From Hyphomicrobiales bacterium (GTDB taxonomy: Bacteria; Pseudomonadota; Alphaproteobacteria; Rhizobiales; MH13): a stretch of 64,000 nt of DNA. The stretch's first letter is position 1, and every line of letters begins with the position of its first letter. The stretch is from assembly GCA_017642935.1 (NCBI GenBank), contig JAEPOK010000003.1:62001-126000 (forward strand), in the 5' to 3' direction. The notes below the pieces were generated by a model. The model did not search any database, was not told where the DNA came from, and saw nothing but the letters and a program-made list of their open reading frames with translations. This document shows positions 45,148 through 54,382 of the stretch, one piece after another. The position numbers and the translations under genes were made by a program.

Positions 45148-48147
45148 CTAGGCCGCCTTTTGGATGCCCAGCTCGCGCAGGGCATCGGCGTCACGCAGGG
45201 TGACGTCAGGAAAATCGGGATCGGTGCCGACCTCGGGCAGAATTTTCCACGAGCGCGCGCACTTGCGGCCCTCGGCCTTTCCTGGAACCACACCAACGCC
45301 ATGGACATCATCAAGATGAAACGCCCCGTCCGGCGCTGCCCCACGATGGATGCTGGCCTGACTGGCGATGGCGACCTCGGCCCAATCGACGTCTTTGACG
45401 GCGTCGAAAAGATCGGTGTCGGCGATGTGGATCGCAGGGGCAGCCTCAAGCGAAGAGCCGATACGCTTTTCCCGCCGTTCGATCTCCAACGCGCCGGTGA
45501 CGACGCGTCGCACCTGGCGGATCGTCTTCCAGCGCGCCGCAAGGCCTTCATCGCGCCAGTCGGCGGGCACCTCTGGAAACTGTTGCAGATGCACAGAGGC
45601 GGCTGCTTCGCCATGCCGATTCTGCCAGACCTCTTCCATCGTGAATGGAAGCAGCGGAGCGAGCCATTTGGCGAGCGCATTAAGCGTGACGTCGAGCACG
45701 GTCAGGCAAGCGCGGCGGCGCGGGCTGGAGGGTGCATCGCAATAGAGCGCGTCCTTTCGGATGTCGAAGTAGAACGCCGACAAATCGATCGTCGCGAAAG
45801 CGAAGAGTGTCTGAAACACCTTCTGGAAGTCAAAACGATCATAGGCCTCGCGCACCGTCGCATCCAGCGTCGTCAGCCGGTGCAGCATGTAGCGCTCCAA
45901 CTCCGGCATCTCATAGGCCGGCATGTAATCGCGGTCGCGGTCGTAATGTGCCACCGAGCCAAGCGCCCAGCGCAGTGTGTTGCGCAGCTTGCGGTAGCTA
46001 TCGACGACGGTTTTGATGATTTCCGGGCCGATGCGCTGATCTTCAACGAAATCAACGCTGGCAACCCAGCCGCGCAAAATGTCGGCGCCGTACTGCTTGA
46101 TGATGTCCTGTGGGAACATCTGATTGTTCAGTGATTTCGACATTTTGCGGCCGTCCTCGGCCATAGTGAAGCCGTGGGTGAGCACATCATCATAGGGCGC
46201 GCGCCCGCGCGTGCCGCAGCTTTCCAACAGCGAAGAATGGAACCAGCCACGATGCTGGTCGGACCCCTCCAGATACATCACTCGGTCTTTGCCGCCATCG
46301 ACCTCGCGATGGGTCTTCAGATCATCGCGTTTGTCGAGCACATAGGCGTGGGTCGAGCCTGAATCGAACCAGACATCAAGAATGTCGGTCACCTGATCGT
46401 AGTCGTCAGCGTTGTAGGCGTTGCCAAGGAACCGAGTTTTGGCATCGTCGGCAAACCAGGCATCCGCGCCTTCGGCATGGAATGCCTCGACAACACGTTG
46501 GTTGACGTCTGGATCGCGCAGAACCTCACCGGTTTCCTTGTGGGTGAACACGGTGATCGGAACGCCCCAGGCGCGCTGGCGCGAAAGCACCCAGTCGGGC
46601 CGCCCCTCGATCATACCGCGCAGACGGTTCTGGCCTTGCGGTGGATAGAAGGTGGTGGCGTCGATGGCGTTGAGGGCACGCTTACGCAGCGTGTCGCCCT
46701 GCTTGCCTTCGATGAACTCGTCCATCGAGACAAACCATTGCGGCGTGTTGCGGAAGATAACCGGCTTTTTTGAGCGCCAGGAATGCGGATAGGTGTGCTT
46801 CAGGCGGCCGCGCGCGAACAGTTTGTCGTGCTCAATGAGCGCCGAAATGACACGCTTGTTGGCATCGCCCTTCTTGCCTTTGTCGTCGATCACGCGTGCA
46901 GCGCCGCCTTCGGCATCGGGACCAAACCCCGGCGCGTCCTTGGTGTAGAAACCGGCATCATCGACAGGAAAGGGAATGTCGGTGTCGATGCCGCGCGCTT
47001 TCAGGGCCTGGCTGTGGTCCATCCAGGCTTCGAAATCCTCTCGGCCATGGCTTGGCGCGGTGTGGACGAAGCCCGTACCGGCGTCATCGGTGACGTGATC
47101 GCCGTCGATGAGGGGCACATCGAAGGTATAGCCGAGCGCATGCAGCGGATGGCTGAGCGCCAGCCCCGCCAACTCGTCTGTTTCAACGGCGCGCAGCTGC
47201 TTGGCCTCTACCTTGGCCTGCGAGGTGACCTCCTCGACCAAGGCCGAAGCGACAACGAACTTTTCACCGGCCTGAGGGCCAAAGTCGTTTTCTGCGGCGG
47301 TGATCTCATAAAGACCGTAGGCGATGCGCGAGGAATAAGAGACAGCGCGGTTGCCCGGAATGGTCCAGGGCGTGGTCGTCCAGATCAGAATGAACGCGTC
47401 TTCCAGATCAGGATAGAAGGTGAACCCGGCGCCACGGTTGGCGGTGTCGGCGTCCGGCTCTGCGGAAGCCTTGGGCCGCTTTACCGGGAACTTCACCCAG
47501 ATCGTGTCGGACTCATAGTCCTGATATTCAACCTCGGCCTCAGCCAGGGCCGTGCGTTCGACCACTGACCACATAACCGGCTTCGAGCCGCGATAGAGCT
47601 GACCATCCATGGCGAACTTCATCAGTTCCTCAGCGATGGTCGCCTCGGCATCGAAACTCATGGTGGTGTAATAGTTCTCAAAATCACCTTCGACACCCAA
47701 GCGGCGGAACTCTTCAGCCTGGACGCCGATCCATTCGTCGGCAAAGGCGCGGCACATGGCGCGCAGGCTGACCGTGTCGAGATCGTCTTTCTTCTTGCCT
47801 TTTTTGCGCAGCTCTTCCTCAACCTTCCATTCGATCGGAAGGCCATGGCAGTCCCAGCCAGGCACATAGTTGGAGTCGTAACCGGCCATCTGCTTGGAGC
47901 GGGTGACCATGTCTTTGAGCGTCTTGTTGAGCGCGTGGCCAATGTGCAGATGGCCATTCGCGTAAGGGGGGCCGTCGTGCAGGATGTAGCGCGGGCGGCC
48001 AGCCGAGGCCTCGCGCAGCTTCTTATAGAGGTTCTGTTCGTCCCAGCCTTTCAGGATTTCCGGCTCTTTTTTTGGCAGGCCAGCGCGCATGGGAAAATCG
48101 GTTTTCGGCAGAAATAGCGTCTGCGAATAATCGAACGGTTCGGTCAT
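45148..48147 (-). CDS. ileS: Isoleucyl-tRNA synthetase
   Basis: 999 residues, class I synthetase. The HIGH motif is [16 protein letters not shown], and the KMSKS loop is [15 protein letters not shown]. The CP1 editing domain includes [14 protein letters not shown] and [16 protein letters not shown]. The C-terminal end has [13 protein letters not shown] but lacks the full Cys set of the zinc-binding tail found in E. coli, as usual in alphaproteobacteria. It is set off from ribF by a terminator, so its own promoter should lie within about 80 bases of the start. Confidence 0.97.
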   Translation of the reverse strand: MTEPFDYSQTLFLPKTDFPMRAGLPKKEPEILKGWDEQNLYKKLREASAGRPRYILHDGPPYANGHLHIGHALNKTLKDMVTRSKQMAGYDSNYVPGWDCHGLPIEWKVEEELRKKGKKKDDLDTVSLRAMCRAFADEWIGVQAEEFRRLGVEGDFENYYTTMSFDAEATIAEELMKFAMDGQLYRGSKPVMWSVVERTALAEAEVEYQDYESDTIWVKFPVKRPKASAEPDADTANRGAGFTFYPDLEDAFILIWTTTPWTIPGNRAVSYSSRIAYGLYEITAAENDFGPQAGEKFVVASALVEEVTSQAKVEAKQLRAVETDELAGLALSHPLHALGYTFDVPLIDGDHVTDDAGTGFVHTAPSHGREDFEAWMDHSQALKARGIDTDIPFPVDDAGFYTKDAPGFGPDAEGGAARVIDDKGKKGDANKRVISALIEHDKLFARGRLKHTYPHSWRSKKPVIFRNTPQWFVSMDEFIEGKQGDTLRKRALNAIDATTFYPPQGQNRLRGMIEGRPDWVLSRQRAWGVPITVFTHKETGEVLRDPDVNQRVVEAFHAEGADAWFADDAKTRFLGNAYNADDYDQVTDILDVWFDSGSTHAYVLDKRDDLKTHREVDGGKDRVMYLEGSDQHRGWFHSSLLESCGTRGRAPYDDVLTHGFTMAEDGRKMSKSLNNQMFPQDIIKQYGADILRGWVASVDFVEDQRIGPEIIKTVVDSYRKLRNTLRWALGSVAHYDRDRDYMPAYEMPELERYMLHRLTTLDATVREAYDRFDFQKVFQTLFAFATIDLSAFYFDIRKDALYCDAPSSPRRRACLTVLDVTLNALAKWLAPLLPFTMEEVWQNRHGEAAASVHLQQFPEVPADWRDEGLAARWKTIRQVRRVVTGALEIERREKRIGSSLEAAPAIHIADTDLFDAVKDVDWAEVAIASQASIHRGAAPDGAFHLDDVHGVGVVPGKAEGRKCARSWKILPEVGTDPDFPDVTLRDADALRELGIQKAA

Positions 48148-48210
48148 GATCTCACATCATCAGGGCATGTGGGGGAGCGCCGCCACAGATCTCGGCTGCT
48201 CGGCGCTAGG

Positions 48211-48261
48211 GTCAAAGCAAACAAACCCGGCACTGCGCGCTGACGTCAGCGGGCAGCCGGG
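48211..48261 (-). terminator. Intrinsic terminator after ribF
   Basis: A long inverted repeat spans 48226-48261, centred on the palindrome CGCTGACGTCAGCG (48238-48251), with outer arms CCCGGC/GCCGGG and a small bulge. On the minus strand it is followed by TTTGTTTGCTTTG. It separates ribF from ileS. Confidence 0.7.
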
Positions 48262-48367
48262 CCGATAATTCGTATCGCAGGCTGGAAAACCGATTTGCAA
48301 ACCATGCTCGGCTCTTATCAAGGCGCGATGAGGAAATAAAGGCTCACTTGCCGTGCTTGCCGACGGT

Positions 48368-49348
48368 TCAGGCTGGCACGGCGGTGGCATGCACCAAACC
48401 GAGGGCTTGATCGAGTGGCGATAGCGGCTGGGCGGTGGCGAGCGCAGCGCGAGCCTCGGCGCTGTCTTCGTCCATTTGAGCAATTAGCGGTTCGATGCCG
48501 TCGAACTTTTTCTCTGGGCGTAGATAGGCATGGAAGGCCACCTCAACGTGTTGCCCGTAAAGGTCGTCGGAGAAATCAAACAAATGGACCTCAAGCAAAG
48601 GCGGCTTGTCGCCGAATGTCGGCCGGCGGCCATAGCTGGCCACCGACGAGTACACTTGGTCATCAACCTTGATAGTCGTTGCGTAGATGCCATGGGCGAG
48701 CGAACTGCGGCTATCGAGCACGATGTTGGCAGTCGGGTAGCCAAGCTCGCGCCCGCGTTTCTCGCCATGCTCAACGGTGCCGATGACGAAATAGCGGTGT
48801 CCCAGGATCGCGTTGGCCTCAGCCAGATGTCCTCTGGAAAGCAGACCACGAATGCGCGTTGAGGAAACCGTTTGCCCACCCTCATCGGTGAAGGCATCAA
48901 CTTCTACGACGCGAAACCCGCCATGGGCGCGCAGTGTGTCCGCGCTGCCCGCCCTTCCCTGCCCGAAGCGAAAATCATGACCGACGACAACGCAATCGGC
49001 CTGCATGCGCGCGACGATGTTGTCGGCAATGAAAGCCTCCGGCGTTTGGCTTGAGAGGGCATTGTCGAAGGTCATCGTGTAGATGCCGGCCAAGCCAAGT
49101 GCCTCGGCCAGTCGTGCTTCGACGGCCGGGCTAGCAAGCGCGCTGTGGGTGCCGGTGGGCGAGAAAAACGCGCGAGGATGTGGATCGAAGGTGAGAAGCC
49201 AAACCTCACCGTCGCGCGCCTCCGCCACTTCAAGCGCGGCCTGCGCCACCGCCTGATGACCACGATGAAACCCATCGAAATTGCCGATCATCACCACGCG
49301 TGGCGTCGTAGGGTCAGGTGGCAGGTCAGGTTGGCGAACGGTGAGCAC
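48368..49348 (-). CDS. ribF: Bifunctional riboflavin kinase/FMN adenylyltransferase
   Basis: Makes FMN then FAD. 326 residues. The N-terminal adenylyltransferase has MIGNFDGFHRGHQAV (GxFDGxHxGH) and FRFGQGRAGS. The C-terminal flavokinase has GRELGYPTANI and YGRRPTFGDKPPLLEVHLFD. The start is GTG 49348. FAD users in this window include ETF-QO and the GMC oxidoreductase. A terminator follows about 107 bases after the stop. Confidence 0.96.
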   Translation of the reverse strand: MLTVRQPDLPPDPTTPRVVMIGNFDGFHRGHQAVAQAALEVAEARDGEVWLLTFDPHPRAFFSPTGTHSALASPAVEARLAEALGLAGIYTMTFDNALSSQTPEAFIADNIVARMQADCVVVGHDFRFGQGRAGSADTLRAHGGFRVVEVDAFTDEGGQTVSSTRIRGLLSRGHLAEANAILGHRYFVIGTVEHGEKRGRELGYPTANIVLDSRSSLAHGIYATTIKVDDQVYSSVASYGRRPTFGDKPPLLEVHLFDFSDDLYGQHVEVAFHAYLRPEKKFDGIEPLIAQMDEDSAEARAALATAQPLSPLDQALGLVHATAVPA

Positions 49349-49403
49349 AGCTGGGCCTTATCTATCTTCAGCCTGCCCGCTTTAGCGATGGGCGGTTACA
49401 GGA

Positions 49404-49859
49404 TCAAGCAAGCTTGAGTTGCTCGCGCGTCGGCACCATCACCAGCGCCTCGCCTTCCAGAACCACTTTCTCGCCGACTTTGCAGACGCAGGAGAGGCGA
49501 GCCCTGTTCTTTTCTGGGATCAACTCGACCACCTCGACGATGACATCCACGACGTCGTCGATGTGGACCGGGGCCATGAACCTCAACGTCTGTGAGAGAT
49601 AGACCGCGCCGGGTCCTGGCAGCCTCGTGCCCAACACCGCCGATATCAGGCTTGCGGTGTAAAGCCCGTGGGCGATGCGCGACTTGAACGGGGTGCGCGC
49701 GGCAAAATGCTCCGACAGGTGGATCGGATTGCGATCACCGGAGATCTCAGCAAAGCCCACAACGTCGGAGGCCGATACGGTGCGTCGATAGGTTTCCGAC
49801 TGTCCAAGAAACAAGTCTTCAAAGGCATGGCCCTGGAGTTCCAAGATGGCTGCGTTCAC
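49404..49859 (-). CDS. MaoC-like (R)-enoyl-CoA hydratase
   Basis: 151 residues, single hot-dog domain. The hydratase-2 motif with catalytic Asp and His is GDRNPIHLSEHFAA followed by IAHGLYTASLIS. Such proteins (PhaJ type) hydrate trans-2-enoyl-CoA to (R)-3-hydroxyacyl-CoA. The start is GTG 49859 with GAGGAG upstream; GTG use and the start are inferred. It is on the same strand as ribF, 55 bases before it, and divergent from cheY across 280 bases in which no other gene was seen. Confidence 0.88.
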   Translation of the reverse strand: MNAAILELQGHAFEDLFLGQSETYRRTVSASDVVGFAEISGDRNPIHLSEHFAARTPFKSRIAHGLYTASLISAVLGTRLPGPGAVYLSQTLRFMAPVHIDDVVDVIVEVVELIPEKNRARLSCVCKVGEKVVLEGEALVMVPTREQLKLA

Positions 49860-50139
49860 GTCGTGTCGGCTCCTCGAACCTTTGGTTGCAGTGCACCATT
49901 CCTTTTAAAACCCTGTTCCATGCCTTTGCTATGCCGCGAACGGCGCACGCCCTTTGGCCAAGCTATGTCAGGTCAACCGTGGGTTGCGGGCAATTTTTGC
50001 CGCCATTAACGAACGATTCAAAGGCGGTGTGTAAGTTGTTTCCCGGGTTTGGGGTTGCTCATCGCTCGATGGGTCCTGCCTCGTAAGAAATTTTGGGACG
50101 CGTGTGGCGCAATCGCGCCGCTGTAGTGGAGTAGTGAGT

Positions 50140-50523
50140 ATGCCTGTAGATACGTCCATCCCGGTGCTTGTCGTCGACGATTACAAGACCATGGTGCGGA
50201 TCATCCGTAACCTTCTCAAACAGCTTGGCTTTTCAGACATCGACGATGCCAAGGACGGTGAAGAAGCACTGGAAAAGATGAAGGTGCGCAAGTACGGCCT
50301 GGTGATCTCTGATTGGAATATGGAGCCCATGACCGGCTATGAGCTGCTCAAATCGGTTCGCTCCAACGAGTCGCTACAACGTACACCCTTCATCATGGTG
50401 ACGGCGGAATCGAAGACCGAGAACGTTGTCGCGGCCAAAAAGGCCGGTGTGAACAACTACATCGTGAAACCGTTCAACGCGGCCACGCTGAAATCCAAAA
50501 TCGACGCCGTCTTCGGCGACTAA
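50140..50523 (+). CDS. cheY: CheY-type single-domain response regulator
   Basis: 127 residues, receiver domain only. The acidic pocket is LVVDD (Asp13, Asp14), the phosphoacceptor is Asp58 in VISDWNM, the switch residues are Thr88 (VTAES) and Tyr107, and Lys110 is in VKPF. There is no output domain, so it probably binds the flagellar motor switch. It is followed by an intrinsic terminator and then cheZ. The cognate CheA is outside the window. GGAG lies upstream of ATG 50140. Confidence 0.9.
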   Translation: MPVDTSIPVLVVDDYKTMVRIIRNLLKQLGFSDIDDAKDGEEALEKMKVRKYGLVISDWNMEPMTGYELLKSVRSNESLQRTPFIMVTAESKTENVVAAKKAGVNNYIVKPFNAATLKSKIDAVFGD

Positions 50524-50561
50524 AGCAGACGCTTCGCGCCTGGCTTAAGAGCATGACAAAG

Positions 50562-50589
50562 GCGGCCTTTGAAGAGGGGCCGCTTTTTT
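50562..50589 (+). terminator. Intrinsic terminator between cheY and cheZ
   Basis: GCGGCC (50562-50567) pairs with GGCCGC (50578-50583), followed by TTTTTT. Stem of 6 G-C pairs. Read-through or a separate promoter is needed for cheZ. Confidence 0.7.
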
Positions 50590-50640
50590 CGTGACGGCAG
50601 AACTGTGCGCTGACTGCAATAAACAAAAGGGGGATGCTCA

Positions 50641-51306
50641 ATGGCTAAGAATGAGGCTCTGGACATCAGTTCCATCGTCGAAAAACAAGCCGAAGCTCTG
50701 GTCGCCTGTGTCAACAATGGCCCAGGTCAAAAGAAGCTGGATATGGTGCGCGCGCTTGATGTGGCGCGGGTCATGACGGATTCGCTGGAAGGCACGCTGC
50801 GCTCGTTGGAACACGGCTTTGCCGATGCCGTACGCGAAGCGGCAGAAGACATTCACGATCTGCGCAACGAGCTTTCTTCGCTGGGCGTTGACAAGCTGCG
50901 CGCCGACCATCTGCCCGAGGCCGGCAAAGAACTGGACGCCGTGGTCGAAGAGACCGAAAAGGCCACCAACCGCATTATGGAATCTGCTGAGTCCATCATG
51001 GCGGCTGACCGCTCCGATCCTGAAGCGTTTCAGGAGATGGTCGACACGCAGATGATCGACATATTTGAAGCGTGCACGTTTCAGGACATAACCGGTCAGC
51101 GCATCGGCAAGGTTGTGGAAACGCTGCAACGGCTTGAAGGCCGCTTTGACCGCTTGCTTGAATCGCTGCCGAAGAGCGATGGCGAGGCCTTCTCGACGGA
51201 CGAGGAGAAGGCACGCGAGAGGCGCAAGGAAGAGCAGATTCTCAATGGTCCGCAGCGCGATGGCCCGCAGGTCGACCAGGACGCGATTGACGCCTTGTTC
51301 GGCTAA
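50641..51306 (+). CDS. cheZ: CheY-P phosphatase CheZ
   Basis: 221 residues, almost all helical. The phosphatase motif is EACTFQDITGQRIGKVVETL, keeping the Asp and Gln equivalent to E. coli Asp143 and Gln147, in a long helical hairpin preceded by NRIMESAESIM. The C-terminal peptide QVDQDAIDALFG matches the CheY-P docking tail. An acidic/Arg-rich linker precedes it. AAGGGGG lies before ATG 50641. It should dephosphorylate the CheY encoded just upstream. A strong terminator follows. Confidence 0.92.
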   Translation: MAKNEALDISSIVEKQAEALVACVNNGPGQKKLDMVRALDVARVMTDSLEGTLRSLEHGFADAVREAAEDIHDLRNELSSLGVDKLRADHLPEAGKELDAVVEETEKATNRIMESAESIMAADRSDPEAFQEMVDTQMIDIFEACTFQDITGQRIGKVVETLQRLEGRFDRLLESLPKSDGEAFSTDEEKARERRKEEQILNGPQRDGPQVDQDAIDALFG

Positions 51307-51325
51307 GACGACTTCACACAAAACC

Positions 51326-51359
51326 AAAAAACCCCGGTGCCATCGCACCGGGGTTTTTT
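51326..51359. terminator. Bidirectional terminator between cheZ and the GMC pair
   Basis: ACCCCGGTGC (51331-51340) pairs perfectly with GCACCGGGGT (51345-51354), loop CATC, flanked by AAAAA and TTTTT. It can stop transcripts from both sides: cheZ on plus, the small GMC partner on minus. Confidence 0.95.
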
Positions 51360-51382
51360 GTTTGTCGTTTCCAAGTAAAGAC

Positions 51383-51772
51383 CTAGGCGGCGACCAGGCT
51401 GGCGCAGAGCAGCATCTCGGTGCGGCTGACCATCACAGAATCAACGATCTCAAAATCACCGTCGGCAAAATCCTGCGCGCATTGTGCACCCACCAGGTCA
51501 CTGCGTGTTTGCTCGCAGGTGGTCAGGCTCGCCTCAACGAGGTTGGGTTTCAAAGCGACCTGCGCCTCCAGAAAAGCGCTATCGGCATAGGCTGACGTGT
51601 GTCGAACCACAGCCTGGCCGAACTCGCGCAGTACGTCCTGATCGGCATGCGCGAAGAAAGCCGGAACATTGCGTGGCACCGAACGGCAGGCGATGCGCGC
51701 GCCGACATAGCCGGCAGCCGGCGTCGCGACCAAGGCACCGGCAAGAACCAGCATAGAGCGTCGTGTAATCAT
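51383..51772 (-). CDS. Small Tat-signal partner protein of the GMC oxidoreductase
   Basis: 129 residues. MITRRSMLVLAGALVATPAA is a twin-arginine signal. The mature part has no cofactor motif except scattered Cys residues (IACRS, TTCEQ, GAQCAQ, LLCAS) and ends in SRTEMLLCASLVAA. Small Tat-bearing subunits next to GMC dehydrogenases (fructose, sorbitol and gluconate dehydrogenases) carry the cofactor-loaded large subunit across the membrane. The gene lies 12 bases after the large-subunit gene. That role is inference by analogy; sequence identity with those subunits is not obvious. Confidence 0.72.
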   Translation of the reverse strand: MITRRSMLVLAGALVATPAAGYVGARIACRSVPRNVPAFFAHADQDVLREFGQAVVRHTSAYADSAFLEAQVALKPNLVEASLTTCEQTRSDLVGAQCAQDFADGDFEIVDSVMVSRTEMLLCASLVAA

Positions 51773-51784
51773 CGTGCGTCCTCC

Positions 51785-53377
51785 TCAAGCCATCGGTGTT
51801 TGCGCGATGTGATCGGCAAGGCGAACGGCCAGCGCTGTGATCGTCAGCGTTGGGTTGGCTGTGCCGACGGTAGTGAAAACCGAGCTGCCAGCCACGTAGA
51901 GATTGGCCACCGAATGCAGGCGGCAATCGGCATCAACCACGCCCTGTTGCGGGTCATCATGCATGCGCGTCGTGCCCATGTGATGGTAGCCGGTGAACAC
52001 GTTGCTGAGATCCTCAGGATCCACCACGCCAAGCTGGAGTCGGCCGATGCCGGATTGGCCCAAGGCCTGGCCGATGATCTCATGCGAGCGTCGTAGGCTC
52101 TCCATGTCGCCGCGCGAGACGCGCCAATCCAGCGTCACCTTGTTGAGGCTAAGCGCATCGACATCATCGTTGAGCATGACGCGACTGTTGCGATCGGGCG
52201 CCTGCTCGGCATCCTGACGTAGCGCGATGTGGTCGATCTCACCGCCATCGCTCAAGCGGCGCTGAATATTGCGGCTGACACCGGTGATGATCGATCCCGG
52301 CGCTTCGAGCACATTGCAAGTGCGCTCAGCGAAGCGATCAGGCATCTCACCGCGCGCAAACGTCTTCGCCAGAGCCGAGAAAGACAGCCATGCGTGATCG
52401 CGAAAATCATCGTTGAAGGCTTCATCCTTCCAGACGACCCGCATGAAGGCAGTGTTGTTGAGAAGGTCTTCGGCGCGCATGCGCTCTTCGGCGACCTTCA
52501 ACCCCATCTCCAAAACCGTCGTATCGGTCGCTTGGTCGTAATAGGAAAGATCGCGACGCGTATCTGCTAGGAATATGCGGCTCGTCTCGACATTCAGGTG
52601 GTCCATGAAGTACCGGCCCACCAGATCGTTCTCGTTGCCGAGACCAGCTGGTCGCTGATTGCGGGCATTGAGCAAGATGCGGGCGTTTTCGATGCCGCCA
52701 CAGGCAAGCACAAATTGGTTGGCCGTGACGCGATGGCTGTGGCCCTCAAGCGTTTTTACCTCAATATGGTCAACGGCGGTGCCAGACTCATTGAGCACGA
52801 TGTCGCTGATATTGGCGTGGAGCACGCATCGCACATGCACGGCCTGGTCGATTGGTTCGCGATAGCGCTCGGCGAACCGGGTGGGTGGGCTGTGCTGGTA
52901 GACCGCCGGGCCAACCATATCATCGGGCAGGGCCAGCGGCGTGCCCGATAGGATGGTTGACCAGTCCGCCACGTCGTAGCGGTAATCGCCGAGTTCCAGA
53001 TAGGGTTGTGCGCGAGCATAAAAGGGATCGAGATCACTGCGCGTGATCGGCCAAGCGACGTTGCCGTTGGCGGGGCGCGCTTCAAAATCGATCGGATCAA
53101 GAGGTGCGCAAAGGCCTGTCCATTGACCAGTCGTTCCACCAAACTCGCGCAGGCGCGAATAGGTTAGATCGGTGTTCTGATGCCCGGCAACCGCGCCTTC
53201 GTACAGTGCCTGCGTGTCGTTTTCGTAGCGAAAACCGCCGCTTTCCAGAAGCAGGACGTCGATGCCCTTGGCTTCCAATTCCAGCGCCATCGTGATGCCA
53301 GCTGCGCCCGCGCCAACAATGCACACCGGCGCGTTGAGGTCAGCATCGCCCTCAAGCGTTCTTAAATCCATAAACAT
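51785..53377 (-). CDS. GMC-family FAD-dependent oxidoreductase
   Basis: About 530 residues. The FAD-binding N-terminus is VCIVGAGAAGITMALELEAK, then LREFGGTTGQWTGLCAPLDP. The C-terminal active-site region is GYHHMGTTRMHDDPQQGVVD and VFTTVGTANPTLTITALAVR, with a His that would act as base. It oxidises an alcohol or sugar-like substrate; which one is not known. It has no signal peptide, unlike its small neighbour, so it may be exported as a passenger. The start could be ATG 53377 or 53371; ribosome sites are weak. Confidence 0.9.
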   Translation of the reverse strand: MFMDLRTLEGDADLNAPVCIVGAGAAGITMALELEAKGIDVLLLESGGFRYENDTQALYEGAVAGHQNTDLTYSRLREFGGTTGQWTGLCAPLDPIDFEARPANGNVAWPITRSDLDPFYARAQPYLELGDYRYDVADWSTILSGTPLALPDDMVGPAVYQHSPPTRFAERYREPIDQAVHVRCVLHANISDIVLNESGTAVDHIEVKTLEGHSHRVTANQFVLACGGIENARILLNARNQRPAGLGNENDLVGRYFMDHLNVETSRIFLADTRRDLSYYDQATDTTVLEMGLKVAEERMRAEDLLNNTAFMRVVWKDEAFNDDFRDHAWLSFSALAKTFARGEMPDRFAERTCNVLEAPGSIITGVSRNIQRRLSDGGEIDHIALRQDAEQAPDRNSRVMLNDDVDALSLNKVTLDWRVSRGDMESLRRSHEIIGQALGQSGIGRLQLGVVDPEDLSNVFTGYHHMGTTRMHDDPQQGVVDADCRLHSVANLYVAGSSVFTTVGTANPTLTITALAVRLADHIAQTPMA

Positions 53378-53493
53378 GGAAAATGTATCCCGAGATCGTG
53401 GTGTCGCCCACGAACTGAACATCGCACAAACGCTCTACGGTTTGCGCAAATTCACCGGTTAATCTTAATTCAAAGGCGCAAGATCCGGCCGCG

Positions 53494-54348
53494 TCACCAG
53501 GACAAGCGGGCCATCCAGGCTTTGGCTGGATAGGGCGCATCGTCGAGAAAGGCCGCGACTTTTTTGCCGTTTGGCGCAGTGCTAGGGCCGAATTCGCCAG
53601 CGTGGATGCCGCCGGTGAAGAACAAACAGTCGAAGCCCTGCTCGCTTGCACCGCGCAAATCGGTGCGTACGGAATCCCCGAGGCCAAGCACGTTCGCGCG
53701 ATCGGGGTTGCCGGCCATCGCCAGCGCAGCCTCATAAATCGGCGCGTATGGCTTGCCTAGAATGATCGTCTCGCCACCCAGCTCCTCGTAAAGATCGGCC
53801 AGCGCACCGGCGCAATAGATCAGCTTGTCGCCCATCTCGACGACCTTATCAGGGTTGGCGCAGATCATCGGCAATTTGCGGGCCGCCAGCGCCTGCAACC
53901 GTTCGCGATAATCCTCGGGGCATTCGGTCTGATCATCGATCGGGCCGGAACAGAGGCATACCTCGGCGTCGTCATCGCCGGTGAAAGTGACCGGCAGACC
54001 ATCGACCAGCGGCTTGTCCTTGTCCGGGCCGATATGGGTGACCTTGGCGTCCTTGTAGGTGGTGGCCAACAGATTACGGGTCACATCGCCGGAGGTGACA
54101 ATGTCGTCATAGGCGTCGGCGCGCATGCCCAGGCGTTTCAGTTGCGCGCGCACCGGGGTGTTGGGACGCGGCGCATTGGAGACCAGGATCACTTTCAAGC
54201 CGGACCGGCGCGCCTGAAAAAGCGCATCGACTGCACTCGGCCAAGCCGCAACGCCATTATGAATGACACCCCAAATGTCACAGAGCAGCACCTCATAGTC
54301 GGGCGCGAGCTGTGACAGGCCTTTGAGCGGCAAGGAGGAATGCGTCAT
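53494..54348 (-). CDS. HAD-IIA type hydrolase (TIGR01459 family)
   Basis: 284 residues. The nucleophile motif is LLCDIWGVIHNG, motif II is LVSNAPRPN, the motif III Lys region is ILGKPYAPIYEAAL and motif IV is GLGDSVRTDLRGASEQG. It resembles NagD/4-nitrophenylphosphatase-like HAD-IIA proteins. The alphaproteobacterial TIGR01459 group is usually near ribF and ileS as I recall; here the GMC pair and cheYZ lie between. The substrate is unknown. Confidence 0.9.
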   Translation of the reverse strand: MTHSSLPLKGLSQLAPDYEVLLCDIWGVIHNGVAAWPSAVDALFQARRSGLKVILVSNAPRPNTPVRAQLKRLGMRADAYDDIVTSGDVTRNLLATTYKDAKVTHIGPDKDKPLVDGLPVTFTGDDDAEVCLCSGPIDDQTECPEDYRERLQALAARKLPMICANPDKVVEMGDKLIYCAGALADLYEELGGETIILGKPYAPIYEAALAMAGNPDRANVLGLGDSVRTDLRGASEQGFDCLFFTGGIHAGEFGPSTAPNGKKVAAFLDDAPYPAKAWMARLSW

Positions 54349-54382
54349 CGAAATCTTTCCGGCGTTTGATAGTGATTGCCGC

